A stretch of 64,000 nt of DNA from positions 71,001 through 135,000 of the forward strand of contig WBZZ01005670.1 of the NCBI GenBank assembly GCA_019918135.1, in the 5' to 3' direction. The notes below the pieces were generated by a model. That model did no database searches and had not been told where the DNA came from. It was given only the letters and a program-made list of their open reading frames with translations. Numbering within the stretch: the first letter of the stretch is position 1; every line of letters begins with the position of its first letter. The translations under genes were made by a program, and so were the position numbers. Positions 45,478 through 59,300 of the stretch are shown here, one piece after another. This DNA comes from Paulinella micropora. Its lineage: Eukaryota > Cercozoa > Imbricatea > Euglyphida > Paulinellidae.

Positions 45478-45727
45478 TGTAGGCATCACCCCCCGGATAG
45501 CAGGTAAAAAGTACACTTTTTCTGGTGTCAGGTGCACCTAGTTTTTTCCCATTATTTTCAATATCATTTGGCAGGATTTGACATAATGCGGCCATTTTAA
45601 CCTTGGTCTGTTGCCGTTTTCTTTTCGGCTTCGCTGAGCTAATATAACGAGACATCATTCTCTTTTGGGGATTTGTGTCTGGTTGTATTACCGACTTTTT
45701 ATTGAGCTATCTTCGGGGATTGTAACA
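45478..45727 (+). repeat. Copy C 3' LTR
   Basis: 250 bp, TGTAGG to TGTAACA, about 97% identical to 35320-35565. Confidence 0.9.
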
Positions 45728-45981
45728 CTAAAGAACAATTCGTAAAGAGACGTGGGTGGTGGGAAATAGGTTGGCAGTAAGGATCGGTTCGACAGGTAGA
45801 CGGCTAGAGTAGGAGCGAGATTTAGAAGTTGCAAGGAGCTGGTCCTCCTTAATTTGCAACTCGACTGTCCTGTCGTGGGCATTGGAGAGGAAGAAGGAGT
45901 ATTGGGCGTGCTGATATCGTTGTCACGGTACTGGGTCAAAAAACATAAACAAAAGACAACACAAAACACATATACAAAACA

Positions 45982-46075
45982 TAAAAGGTTCCGTCCGGTC
46001 GTGAACGTAGCGCCGCGAATGAAGCATAAGAGGTTCCTTCCAGTCGTGAACGTAGCACCGCGAGTATTAACGTAT
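45982..46075. repeat. Short tandem duplication
   Basis: CATAA.AGGTTCC.TCC.GTCGTGAACGTAGC.CCGCGA occurs twice about 44 bp apart. Part of the 45728-47147 stretch, in which I see no supported gene. Confidence 0.7.
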
Positions 46076-46191
46076 TGAGTTTATCAGTTAATCGTACGGG
46101 AAGCACGGGAGTCTTGGAGTGTATGCATGTGACATGGCACTACCCTAGTGGGTCGTGCGTGTTTGAAAGACGTTTCCAGTGCCGAGTGAGC

Positions 46192-46192
46192 G

Positions 46193-46244
<52 letters not shown>

Positions 46245-46421
46245 GGTGATAGTAGTAGTAGTAGGAGTTAGCAGTAGTAACAGTTAGTAGTAGTAGTAGT
46301 AGTAGTTAGTAGTAGTAGCAGTAGCAGTAGTAGTAGTAGTTAGTAGTAATAGTAGTAGTAGTAGTGGTAGTAGAAGTAGTACTAGTATTAGTAGTAGTAG
46401 TATTAGTATTAATAGTAATAA

Positions 46422-46456
<35 letters not shown>

Positions 46457-46460
46457 TGAC
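46192..46460. repeat. GA and TAG microsatellites
   Basis: GAGA run at about 46192-46240, then imperfect TAG/TAT trinucleotides to 46460. Confidence 0.9.
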
Positions 46461-47147
46461 ACTTGAAAATGCTGCTGTAGCACTTGACGGACGGCTTCAA
46501 CTCCAAGTTGTCGATTCAAGTGTCCGAGATTAGCTTTTGGAAAAATTCTTTCACAGTCATGAGGTAAAATACATGGATTGTGCGGCAAATATTATTTTCC
46601 GTACTCTTGACTGCGTGTCCACAAATTTATTTACCGTAACTTGCGTTTTTCGGGAAATCGGAGAAAAAGGCAATGAAGAGGGAAAAATGATAATTGTCGT
46701 AAAAACTTTGATTGAATCTTTTGAAGTCATTCCTGGACGAAATCGAAAACTATTTAGTGAAGTCGAAACGTCGTGCAGAGGAGAATCTAACGGGCCGGTC
46801 AAAAATAGTAAAATGTCAACGGTAGTGGTTTTGGCGGTGATTAAAGTGCTCAGTCTCATATATGAGAAGGCTGAATAGATTAGTTTTCTATTCATGTCAT
46901 ACATGTATGCAATAAAACTTTTTTTCAATATGAAAACACAAGGTATTTTTGGACAGAATGCGATCAAAAAAAAAAATTTCTTAATTTTTTTTTTTTTTTT
47001 TTTTTTTTGACGAGAATGTGCGGTGGGAAAGATACTACAAACTGTGTTCAAAATGAACTATCTTGGTATACTAACCCTGTTGTCAATCCTACCACTACAT
47101 GCTGCAACCGATGCAGCTCTTGTGTCAATCCATTAAAAATTCCATAT

Positions 47148-47371
47148 ATACAGGGTTACACCCACGTAAAAGGTATAATAGATCATTGGTAACATACGCT
47201 ATGCATGCATGCACATGCACAGTAGATCATATGGTATACATCAAAGAGTCTGTTCTGCGTATACAGGGTTGCACCCAGGTAAAAGGTATAATTGATCATT
47301 GGTAACATACGCTATGCATGCATGCACATGCACAGTAGATCATATGGTATACATCAAAGAGTGTGTTCTGC
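47148..47371. repeat. Two copies of a 113-bp tandem repeat at the 3' end of the kinase gene
   Basis: ATACAGGGTT starts at 47148 and 47261; each unit contains ATAATNGATCATTGGTAACA and GCATGCATGCACATGC. Directly downstream of the kinase stop codon, so possibly in its 3' untranslated region. Confidence 0.85.
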
Positions 47372-47751
47372 TCACATGCACAGCTTTTCCGGCGTCATCT
47401 TGGCTTTTTTCCCTTTGCGCCTCCTCTTCGAAGGAGGTTGCATAGTCATTGAAGCTGTTGAGGCCTCTCTCTTGGATCCTGCCCTGTCTGTTTCGTTTGT
47501 CTCCTCCCGCTCCGCCTTGTGCAGATTGTCCTCTTCTTGTTTTACTACCGGCTTGTCTTCCAACCGCTGTTCACTAAATTTGGGCGAATAAGCGGAAGGA
47601 GGAATGTCGAAGCCATAGTAAGGTTCTTGACTAAGCGGCTCCGACTCCAGAGATGCCAATGCGAGCGGAACATCGGGGCAGGAGGTGGACTGAGGAAGTA
47701 CTTTCATGATGTTGAGAGTATTTTCTTCGTTCACGTTGGTGGAGGAGGATT
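47372..47751 (-). CDS. Kinase gene last exon: acidic linker and basic tail
   Basis: Joins phase 1 from 47900. Encodes a Ser/Glu-rich, disordered segment ending in KRRRKGKKAK, which resembles a nuclear localisation signal, then stops. The intron before it (47752-47899) is largely CATC/GACATA microsatellite. Confidence 0.8.
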
Positions 47752-48085
47752 CTGCATCCATACATACGTACGTACATACATACATACAGACATGCAGACA
47801 TACAGACATACAGACATGCAGACATACAGACATACAGACATGCAGACATGCAGACATCCATCCATCCATCCATCCATCCATCCATCCATCCATCCATACC
47901 GATGTATCCTTCGATGAGCTGGACCAGCTTCTTGACAATGAAGGGCTTAGTGACTACATCCTGCAGACGAACAAGATTCAACAACTTATTTTTCTTTTTT
48001 CATCGCAAATTAACAAAGAAATACTTCCGGTATGAAACAGGTCAGCACGCACTTTTGAAATCCCTTCCTTGAAATCAAATCTTAT

Positions 48086-48131
<46 letters not shown>

Positions 48132-51100
48132 AAGGAAAGGAAGGAAGGAAGGAAGGAAAGGAAAGGAAAGGAAAGGAAAGGAAAGAAAAGGAAAGGAAAG
48201 GAAAGCGACCGTCATGCCACTTCCGAGACACACCGACTTGTCTTTGGCCGTGGCGTTGGCAGTGAGCGCGATGATGGGCCCGTCCCAGAACTCTCGGATC
48301 TTACGTGTCGCTTCGTGACCATTCATCACGGGCATGAAGACATCCATCAGGATCAAATCCACGGCACCACTGTTCTTCTTCATGAAGTTCAAGCCCTCTA
48401 GCCCGTTATCCGCCAGCGTCACATCATAGAACTTGCGCAGGAGGTTCTTGGCCACCTTTTGGTTGATCAAGTTGTCTTCCACCACTAAGACATGGCTCTT
48501 CTTCTTCGCCTTGCCGGTCTTCAAGCGCTTCTTGGCACGGCCTGTGGCTTTGCCCGCGGGTAGCTGCACCTCGGCAACCTATTACATGATATGAAATGAT
48601 ACATGATACGATGTTGATATGATACGATATGATATGATATGATATGATATGATATGATATGACACGATGTGACACAATATGATACGATATGATAGGATAC
48701 GCTATGACATGATATGAATAAATATATGCTTTCTAATAAAACATTATATATTGTATGATCTGGGATATACCTCAGCCAGTTTGGGCAGTATGACACTATC
48801 CTCTGAGTTGGATAAAGTATGATCAAGCTTAGGCATACAGACACTATCCTCAACTGTCGACAAAGTATCCCGGGAAGTGGGTCGCTGTGGCACACCAACA
48901 TTGTCATAGCGTTCCACGTGCTCTTCCAGTACTTCTGTGAAGTCGGCTTCATTGGTGTGAAAGTTGGAGTCCACCGTCAGCTGTCGGCCGATGAAACTCT
49001 TCTTCTCAGAAGAGGTAGCCTGTCCACTGGCCAGACTGTCGGATGGCTTCTGCAGGTAGAAAGGCGAGGTGAAGGAGAAGGTGGAGCCCTTTCCGACGTC
49101 CGAATCGACATGGATTTTGCCGCCCATCTGGGAAACAATCTCCTTACAAATGACCAGACCCAAACCCGTACCTCCGGTGGTCTTCTGTTGCGAGGCCTTT
49201 TCTTGCGAGTACGCCACGAACAGGTTCTTTTGGTACGAGGGCGAAATGCCCACTCCCGTGTCAATGACCGCAGTCTTGATGCACACCACGTTCGGGTTGT
49301 TCAAATGCGAGCTGATAGTGAAGTCATCCTTGGTGGGTTTGTTCTCGAGATACACCTTGAGCTTCACACTGCCCTGGTGGGTGAACTTGAGCGCATTACC
49401 CAGCAAGTTGAGCACCACCTGCGTATAACGCACGGGGTCCCCGAACACGTTTTGGGGCAGCCCGGGATCGAGTTCCCACAGGAACTTGACGTTGCGATTG
49501 TCGAGACGGGACGAGTTCTTGGTCACGTGGGTTTGCGAGCGGATCAGGCTCGCGATGGTGGATTCCAGATCGAACTGCACCATCTCCATAGGCATCTGTC
49601 GGTTCTCGATCTTGGAGAAGTCCAAGACGTCGTCGACGACGCGCTTCATGAGGTTGGAGCAGGCCTTGATGCTCTTGGCGCAGGACAGCACGTGCTCGTT
49701 CACGTCCTCGTCCAGGATCAGCTCGTTCATGCCCGCGATACCGTTCAAGGGGTTACGCAGCTCATGGCAGATGAAGGCCAGGTAGTCGGTCTTGGCTTGG
49801 TCGCGCTCCTTCTCTGCTGTACGCAGACGGGTAATATCTTGTCCCAGCAACACGACACCAGTAATGTCCTTGGAGAAGCCGAAGCGTGTGGAGACGTTGA
49901 ACAGGCATTCGACGACCCTGCCGGATTTGCTGCACAAGAACAAGGTGAAGGGCGTGGACGACGAGAGCTTGCCGTCTAGGGCCGAAGACACCACGCTCTT
50001 GACCCTGGCGCGGTTGCCCTCCAGAATGAAGTTGTCCACCAAGTTCTGCCCGAGCACCTCGGCCTTGCTGTAGCCCGTGAGCTCGGAAGCGCTTTGGTTC
50101 CACTCGCTCACGTTGCCCGCACGGTCGATACCCAAGATAGGTGCATTGGCTCCATCAATCAGGCGCTCCAAGTCCTTGGCCACACGGTCGCGAGACTCTT
50201 CTGCGGCTTTACGCAGAGTGATGTCCTGTCCGACACCGACCACACCAATGACCTTGCCCATCGTATCTCGTCGACACGAAGCATTCAACAAGATCTCCAC
50301 ACGGCGACCCTGCTTGGTGAAAAGCGGGAACTCGAAGTTGGCTGTGTCTTGGCCTGCCAAAGCTAGCTTCAACACTTTATCCACAGCTTCTTGATACTCT
50401 ACTGTGATGTAGTTTTTCACCAGGTTTTGGCCCAACACTTCCGACTTGGTGTAGCCCGTGATCTTAGAAGCTTGCTGGTTCCACTCAGACACGTTACCTT
50501 CTGTGTCTATACCGAAGATAGGAGCGTTAGCACCGTCGATGAGACGTTCTAAGTCCTGTGCGACACGGTCGCGCTCCTGCAGAGCCGCTTGACGTTCTGT
50601 GATATCCTGTCCGACACCGATCACACCGATCACCTTTCCTTCGATATCTCTTCGGGAGGAGGCGTTCAGCAGAATTTCCAGACGCTTGCCTGTCTTGGTG
50701 AAAAGCGGGAAGTTGAAGTTGGCTGTCTCGACACCACGCAAGGCTTGCTTCAACACTTTGTCAACTACTTCCTGGTATTGAGGAGTGATGTAGTTGGCCA
50801 CCAGGTTCTTGCCCAACACTTCGTTCTTCGTGTAGCCCGTGATCTGACTGGCTGACTGGTTCCATTCCGACACATTACCATCAGTATCGATACCGAAGAT
50901 GGGTGCATTTGCACCATCAATCAGCCGCTCCAAGTCTTGAGCCACTCGGTTCAGTTCCTGCTCGGCCGTCTTACGTTGCGTGATATCTTGACCGACACCA
51001 ATCATACCGATCACCTTGCCCTCTGTGTCTCGCCGAGAGGAAGCGTTCAGCAGAATTTCCAGACGTCGTCCATGCCGTGTGAACAGCGGGAACTCGAAGT

Positions 51101-54100
51101 TCGCAGTATCCTCACCAGCAAGCGCAGATCCCAACACCTGCCCGACGGCTTCCTGGTATTGAGGAGTGATGTAGTTCTTGACCAGGTTCTTGCCAAGCAC
51201 TTCCTCCTTCGTGTAGCCTGTCAGCTTTGACGCAGACTGGTTCCATTCCGACACGTTGCCGTAGGTGTCGATACCGAAAATAGGAGCATTTGCACCGTCG
51301 ATCAGGCGGGCCAGATCTTGGGCGACTCGGTTCAGTTCTTGCTCGGCTGTCTTACGTTGCGTGATATCTTGACCGACACCAATCACACCAATCACTCTGC
51401 CGTCCGTGTCTCGACGGGATGAAGCGTTCAGCAGAATCTCCAACCGTTGTCCGTCTTTCGTGAAGAGGGGAAACTCGAAGTTCTCCGTCTCTTGACCTCC
51501 TAGAGCAGCAGTCAGCACCTTGTTGACGGAGTCTTGGTAGTCAGGACTGATGTAGTTCTTCACCAGGTTCTTGCCCAACACTTCCGACTTGGTGTAGCCC
51601 GTGATCTTAGAAGCTTGCTGGTTCCACTCGGACACGTTACCGTCGGTGTCGATACCGAAGATAGGAGCGTTAGCACCGTCGATGAGACGCTCCAAGTCCT
51701 GCGCGACACGGTCGCGCTCTTGTAGAGCTGCTTGACGTTCCGTGATATCCTGACCGACACCGATCACACCGATCACCTTACCCTCGATATCTCTGCGGGA
51801 CGAAGCGTTCAGCAGAATTTCTAGACGTTTGCCTGTTTTGGTGAAGAGGGGGAAGTTGAAGTTGGCTGTTTCCTGGCCGTCCAGAGCCGCGCGTAGTACC
51901 TTATTGACCGCATCTTGGTACTCCTCGGTGATATAGTTCTTGACCAGGTTCTAGAAAGCACAGACAGAGGTCAATTTTTGCTGAAGCACGCAAGTGGATA
52001 TAAGTAGACAGAAATTTTTGAAAGCCAATAGTAGCCACAGCAAAAGCAACAGCAACAATAACAGCCATTTCGAATTGCCAACAGAAAACGAACAGGAATT
52101 GATAACGATTAACACATGAGAAGAAAGTTATTGTACCTTTCCCAACACTTCGTTCTTCGTGTAGCCCGTGATCTGACTGGCTGACTGGTTCCATTCCGAC
52201 ACATTGCCGTCAGTGTCGATACCGAAGATGGGCGCATTCGCACCGTCGATCAGCCGCTCCAAGTCTTGAGCCACTCGGTTCAGTTCCTGCTCGGCAGTCT
52301 TACGTTGCGTGATATCTTGGCCGACACCGATCACACCAATCACCTTGCCTTCTGTGTCTCTTCGAGAGGAAGCGTTCAGCAGAATTTCCAGACGTCGTCC
52401 ATGCCGTGTGAATAGCGGGAACTCGAAGTTCGCAGTATCCTCACCAGCAAGCGCAGATCCCAGCACCTGCCCCACGGCTTTCTGGTACTGCGGAGTGATG
52501 TAGTTCTTGACCAGGTTCTTGCCAAGCACTTCCTCCTTTGTGTAGCCCGTCAGCTTTGACGCAGACTGGTTCCATTCCGACACGTTGCCGTAGGTGTCGA
52601 TACCGAAAATAGGAGCATTTGCACCGTCGATCAGACGGGCCAAATCCTTAGCCATGCGGTTTAGCTCCTGCTCTGCCGTCTTACGTTGGGAGATATCTTG
52701 ACCGACACCGATCACACCGATCACTCTGCCGTCCGTGTCTCGACGGGATGAAGCGTTCAGCAGAATCTCCAAGCGTTGTCCGGCTTTGGTGAACAAGGGA
52801 AACTCGAAGTTCTCTGTCTCCTGACCTCCGAGAGCAGCAGTCAGCACCTTGTTGACGGAGTCTTGGTAGTCAGGACTGATGTAGTTCTTCACCAGGTTCT
52901 TGCCCAACACTTCCGACTTGGTGTAGCCCGTGATCTTAGAAGCTTGCTGGTTCCACTCGGACACGTTACCGTCGGTGTCGATACCGAAGATAGGTGCATT
53001 TGCACCGTCGATGAGACGCTCCAAGTCCTGTGCGACACGGTCGCGCTCTTGTAGAGCTGCTTGACGTTCCGTGATATCCTGTCCGACACCGATCACACCG
53101 ATCACCTTACCCTCGATATCTCTTCGGGAGGAAGCGTTCAGCAGAATTTCTAGACGCTTGCCTGCCTTGGTGAAGAGCGGAAAGTTGAAGTTGGCTGTTT
53201 CCTGGCCGTCCAGAGCCGCGCGTAGCACCTTGTGGACTGCATCTTGGTACTCCTCAGTGATGTAGTTCTTGACCAGGTTCTAGAAAGCACAGACACAACT
53301 ATGATAGAAAACGCGGGATGAAAATTAGACGAACATATACATACATACACCAACAACAACAACAACAAAAAAGCAATTACAAGGGGCTTGGGGGGGGGGG
53401 GGGGTTGAGGAAAAAAATACAAGCTGACGCTATGAAAAAGAAGTCAGACTGCAATTGACTGCAAAAAACAAAAGGACACATAATGGAAAGAGAAATAACA
53501 AGAGGATTTGAGAAAGATAACATGAAAAAAAAGAGAAATAAGTGAAAAGGGCAAAAAAAAATTTATTGTACCTTGCCCAACACTTCGTCCTTCGTGTAGC
53601 CAGTGATCTGACTGGCTGACTGGTTCCATTCCGACACATTGCCGTCAGTGTCAATACCGAAGATTGGCGCATTCGCACCATCAATCAGCCGCTCCAAGTC
53701 TTGAGCCACTCGGTTCAGTTCCATCTCCGCTGTCTTACGTTGTGTGATGTCTTGGCCGACACCAATCACACCGATCACCTTGCCCTCTGTGTCTCTTCGA
53801 GAGGAAGCGTTCAGCAGAATTTCCAAACGTCGTCCATGCCGTGTGAACAGCGGGAACTCGAAGTTCGCAGTATCTTTCCCCGCCAGGGCAGATCTCAACA
53901 CCTGCCCGACTGCTTCCTGGTATTGAGGAGTGATGTAGTTCTTGACCAGGTTCTTGCCAAGCACTTCCTCCTTCGTGTAGCCCGTCAGCTTTGACGCGGA
54001 CTGGTTCCATTCCGACACGTTGCCGTAGGTGTCGATACCGAAAATGGGAGCGTTTGCACCGTCGATCAGGCGGGCCAGGTCCTGTGCGACTCGGTTCAGT

Positions 54101-56233
54101 TCTTGCTCGGCCTTCTTACGTTGGGAGATATCTTGACCGACACCGATCACACCGATCACTCTACCGTCCGTGTCTCTTCGAGAGGAAGCGTTCAGCAGAA
54201 TCTCCAACCGTTGTCCGGCTTTGGTGAAGAGGGGAAACTCGAAGTTCTCCGTCTCCTGACCTCCCAGAGCAGCAGTCAGCACCTTGTTGACGGAGTCTTG
54301 GTAGTCAGGACTGATGTAGTTCTTCACCAGGTTCTTACCCAACACTTCCGACTTGGTGTAGCCCGTGATCTTAGAAGCTTGCTGGTTCCACTCGGACACG
54401 TTACCGTCGGTGTCGATACCGAAGATAGGAGCGTTAGCACCGTCGATGAGTCGCTCCAAGTCCTGTGCGACACGGTCGCGCTCTTGCAGAGCCGCTTGTC
54501 GTTCTGTGATGTCCTGTCCGACACCGATCACACCGATCACCTTACCCTCGATATCTCTTCGGGAGGAGGCGTTCAGCAGAATTTCCAGACGCTTGCCTGT
54601 TTTGGTGAAGAGGGGGAAGTTGAAGTTGGCTGTTTCCTGCCCATTCAATGCCGCACGCAGCACCTTGTTCACTGCATCTTGGTACTCCTCGGTGATGTAG
54701 TTCTTCACCAGGTTCTAAAACCAAGAGCCAAGAATGAAGATTGACAGCAACAACAACACAACAAACACACGAAAAAAAAAAAAAAAAACAAGTCGAAAAA
54801 ATAGACAGACGTCCAAAGACCGAAAAAAAAAAAAAAAAAAAAAAAAAAAACCAAACACACACACACACCACCCTGAAAATGGAAACAAACATAAGCTGGG
54901 AAGAGAGAGAGATAGAGAGAGAGCCGGGGGGGGGGGGGGGGGTGGGGGTTGGAAAAAAAAAAGGGGGGAACAAAAAAGAGAATCGATGGGAAGCAATCAA
55001 AGCAAGGAAGAGCTGGGAAGACAAGAGCAGCAAAAAATTGACAAAGGGAAGACACTGTACCTTGCCCAACACTTCGTCCTTCGTGTAGCCGGTGATCTGA
55101 CTGGCGGACTGGTTCCATTCGGACACATTACCATGGGTATCAATACCGAAGATTGGTGCATTAGCACCGTCAATCAGCCGCTCCAAGTCTTGAGCCACTC
55201 GGTTCAGTTCCATCTCCGCAGTCTTACGTTGTGTAATGTCTTGGCCGACACCAATCACACCGATCACCTTGCCCTCTGTGTCTCGCCTGGAACTGGCGTT
55301 AAGCAGAATTTCCAAACGTCGTCCATGCCGTGTGAACAGCGGGAACTCGAAGTTCGCAGTATCTTTCCCCGCAAGGGCAGATCTCAAGACCTGTCCGACT
55401 GCTTCCTGGTATTGAGGAGTAATGTAGTTCTTGACCAGGTTCTTGCCAAGCACTTCCTCCTTCGTGTAGCCCGTCAGCTTTGACGCAGACTGGTTCCATT
55501 CCGACACGTTGCCGTAGGTGTCGATACCGAAAATGGGAGCGTTTGCACCGTCGATCAGGCGGGCCAAGTCCTGGGCTACTCGGTTCAGTTCTTGCTCGGC
55601 CGTCTTACGTTGCGTGATATCTTGACCGACACCAATCACACCGATCACTCTGCCGTCCGTGGTGTCTCGACGGGATGAAGCGTTCAGCAGAATCTCCAAC
55701 CGTTGTCCGGCTTTCGTGAACAGGGGAAACTCGAAGTTCTCTGTCTCCTGACCTCCCAGAGCTGCAGTCAGCACCTTGTTGACGGTGTCTTGGTAGTCAG
55801 GACTGATGTAGTTCTTCACCAGGTTCTTGCCCAACACTTCCGACTTGGTGTAGCCCGTGATCTTAGAAGCTTGCTGGTTCCACTCAGACACGTTACCGTC
55901 GGTGTCGATACCGAAGATAGGAGCGTTAGCACCGTCGATGAGTCGCTCCAAGTCTTGTGCGACACGGTCGCGCTCTTGCAGAGCTGCTTGTCGTTCTGTG
56001 ATGTCCTGACCGACACCGATCACACCGATCACCTTGCCCTCGATATCTCTTCGAGAGGAGGCGTTCAGCAGAATTTCTAGACGTTTGCCTGCCTTGGTGA
56101 AGAGCGGGAAGTTGAAGTTGGCTGTTTCCTGGCCGTCCAGAGCCGCGCGTAGTACCTTATTGACCGCATCTTGGTACTCCTCGGTGATGTAGTTCTTTAC
56201 CAGGTTCTACAAATCATAGCGTATATGAAAATG

Positions 56234-56295
<62 letters not shown>

Positions 56296-56340
56296 TAGTC
56301 TCTAAAACAAATGAAACATTTTGAAGCTATTAAAAAAATA

Positions 56341-56377
<37 letters not shown>

Positions 56378-59300
56378 AATTTCAGTGAAAGGAACTGCAA
56401 AAAATATGGATAGCAAGGAAAAGGAAACGACAAGAAAGCTTGCAGAAAATGCCAATATGTATTGTATTTTTCAATGCGAAAAAGAAAGAAAAAAAAGGAA
56501 GGAAGCAACAGAGCTATGGCATTCAAGTGGAGATGAATAGCACCTTGCCCAACACTTCGTCCTTCGTGTAGCCCGTGATCTGACTGGCTGACTGGTTCCA
56601 TTCCGACACGTTGCCGTCAGTGTCGATACCGAAGATGGGTGCATTAGCACCGTCAATCAGCCGCTCCAAGTCTTGAGCCACTCGATTGAGCTCCTGTTCT
56701 GCGGTTTTACGTTGTGTGATGTCTTGGCCGACACCGATCACACCGATCACCTTGCCTTCTGTGTCTCTTCGAGAGGAAGCGTTCAGCAGAATTTCCAAAC
56801 GTCGTCCATGCCGTGTGAAGAGCGGGAACTCGAAGTTCGCAGTATCCTCACCGGCAAGCGCAGATCCCAGCACCTGCCCGACTGCTTCCTGGTATTGAGG
56901 AGTGATGTAGTTCTTGACCAGGTTCTTGCCAAGCACTTCCTCCTTCGTGTAGCCCGTCAGTTTTGACGCAGACTGGTTCCATTCCGACACGTTACCATGG
57001 GTATCGATACCAAAAATAGGAGCGTTTGCACCGTCGATCAGGCGAGCAAGATCTTTAGCAATGCGGTTCAGCTCCTGCTCGGCCGTCTTACGTTGCGTGA
57101 TATCTTGACCGACACCAATCACACCGATCACTCTGCCGTCCGTGTCTCGACGGGAAGAAGCGTTCAGCAGAATCTCCAACCGTTGTCCGTCTTTCGTGAA
57201 CAGAGGAAACTCGAAGTTCTCTGTCTCCTGACCTCTCAAAGCGGCTGTCAGCACCTTGTTGACGGAGTCTTGGTAGTCAGGACTGATGTAGTTCTTCACC
57301 AGGTTCTTACCCAACACTTCCGACTTGGTGTAGCCCGTGATCTTAGAAGCTTGCTGGTTCCATTCGGACACGTTACCGTGAGTGTCGATACCGAAGATAG
57401 GAGCGTTAGCACCGTCGATGAGACGCTCCAAGTCCTGCGCGACACGGTCGCGCTCTTGCAGAGCTGCTTGACGTTCTGTGATGTCCTGTCCGACACCGAT
57501 CACACCGATCACCTTACCCTCGATATCTCTTCGGGAGGAGGCGTTCAGCAGAATTTCCAGACGTTTTCCCGCCTTGGTGAAGAGTGGGAAGTTGAAGTTG
57601 GCTGTTTCCTGCCCGTCCAGTGCCGCGCGTAGCACCTTGTGGACCGCATCTTGGTACTCCTCGGTGATGTAGTTCTTTACCAGATTCTACAAAGCACAGC
57701 CACAGACGAATATGGACAAAGAACGTGTGTGGATAAACGTAAACGAAGTGAAAACAGAAAAAGGCAAGAAAAAAGATTGAAAGAAATAGGAAAACAAAGA
57801 AAGAATAAGACAAAGCCACTGCACCTTGCCCAACACTTCGTCCTTCGTGTAGCCCGTGATCTGACTGGCTGACTGGTTCCATTCGGACACGTTACCATCA
57901 GTATCAATACCGAAGATGGGTGCATTTGCACCATCGATCAGCCGCTCCAAGTCTTGAGCCACTCGGTTCAGTTCCATCTCCGCCGTCTTACGTTGCGTGA
58001 TATCTTGACCGACACCGATCACTCCGATCACCTTGCCCTCTGTGTCTCTTCGAGAGGAAGCGTTCAGCAGAATTTCCAAACGTCGTCCATGCCGTGTGAA
58101 GAGCGGGAACTCGAAGTTCGCAGTATCCTCACCAGCAAGCGCAGATCCCAACACTTGGTCGACAGCTTCCTGGTATTGAGGAGTGATGTAGTTCTTGACC
58201 AGGTTCTTGCCAAGCACTTCCTCCTTCGTGTAGCCTGTCAGCTTTGACGCAGACTGGTTCCATTCCGACACATTACCATACGTGTCGATACCGAAGATAG
58301 GAGCGTTTGCACCGTCGATCAAGCGGGCCAGATCTTGGGCGACTCGGTTCAGTTCTTGCTCTGCCGTCTTACGTTGCGTGATATCTTGACCGACACCGAT
58401 CACACCGATCACTCTGCCGTCCGTGTCTCGACGAGAAGAAGCGTTCAGCAGAATCTCCAACCGTTGTCCGTCTTTCGTGAAGAGGGGAAACTCGAAGTTC
58501 TCTGTCTCCTGACCTCCCAGAGCTGCAGTCAGCACCTTGTTGACGGAGTCTTGGTAGTCAGGACTGATGTAGTTCTTCACCAGGTTCTTACCCAACACTT
58601 CCGACTTGGTGTAGCCCGTGATCTTAGAAGCTTGCTGGTTCCACTCGGACACGTTTCCATGAGTGTCGATACCGAAGATAGGAGCGTTAGCTCCGTCGAT
58701 GAGTCGCTCCAAGTCCTGTGCGACACGGTCGCGCTCTTGCAGAGCTGCTTGACGTTCTGTGATGTCCTGTCCGACACCGATCACACCGATCACCTTGCCC
58801 TCGATATCTCTTCGGGAGGAGGCGTTCAGCAGAATTTCCAGACGCTTGCCTGTCTTGGTGAAGAGCGGGAAGTTGAAGTTGGCTGTTTCCTGCCCGTCCA
58901 GAGCTGCGCGTAGCACCTTGCGCACTGCATCTTGGTACTCCTCGGTGATGTAGTTCTTTACCAGGTTCTACAAACCACAGTGCGAGATCAAGATATTGAA
59001 AAAAGAAAAAACCAGTGCGAGATAGAGATGTCAAAAAAAAAGGGGGGGGGGAGAACAAATAGACTGAGGCTCACATCAGAATAAAGAGGATAACAAGAAA
59101 CGGTAGAACTTTAAGTCAAAAAGCGTCCATTTTTTTGGGGGGGGGGGGGGGGGGGGAAGGAAGAGAATCGAAGGGAAAGAAGATATAAGTGAGAAAGATT
59201 GTAAGAGGCAGGAAACAAACAACAGGGACAGCCACTGTATACCTTGCCCAACACTTCATCCTTCGTGTAGCCCGTGATCTGACTGGCTGACTGGTTCCAT

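Larger units (their letters stand above)
35320..45727 (+). mobile_element. Copy C, nearly complete Ty3/gypsy-type LTR retrotransposon
   Basis: Two LTRs (35320-35565 and 45478-45727) flank gag and pol. They differ by about six substitutions and two small indels, so insertion is relatively recent. Flanking bases ATTAA and CTAAA are not a clean target duplication. The gene order PR-RT-RH-INT defines the Ty3/gypsy type. Confidence 0.9.

Noticed and set aside
35315-45732. Target-site duplication of copy C
   Set aside because: Flanks ATTAA and CTAAA agree at only three of five positions.
45689-45970. Minus-strand open frame after the 3' LTR
   Set aside because: Partly overlaps the LTR and shows no family resemblance.
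46537-46878. 113-codon plus-strand open frame
   Set aside because: No recognisable domain, no splice or promoter support, and next to microsatellites; probably chance.
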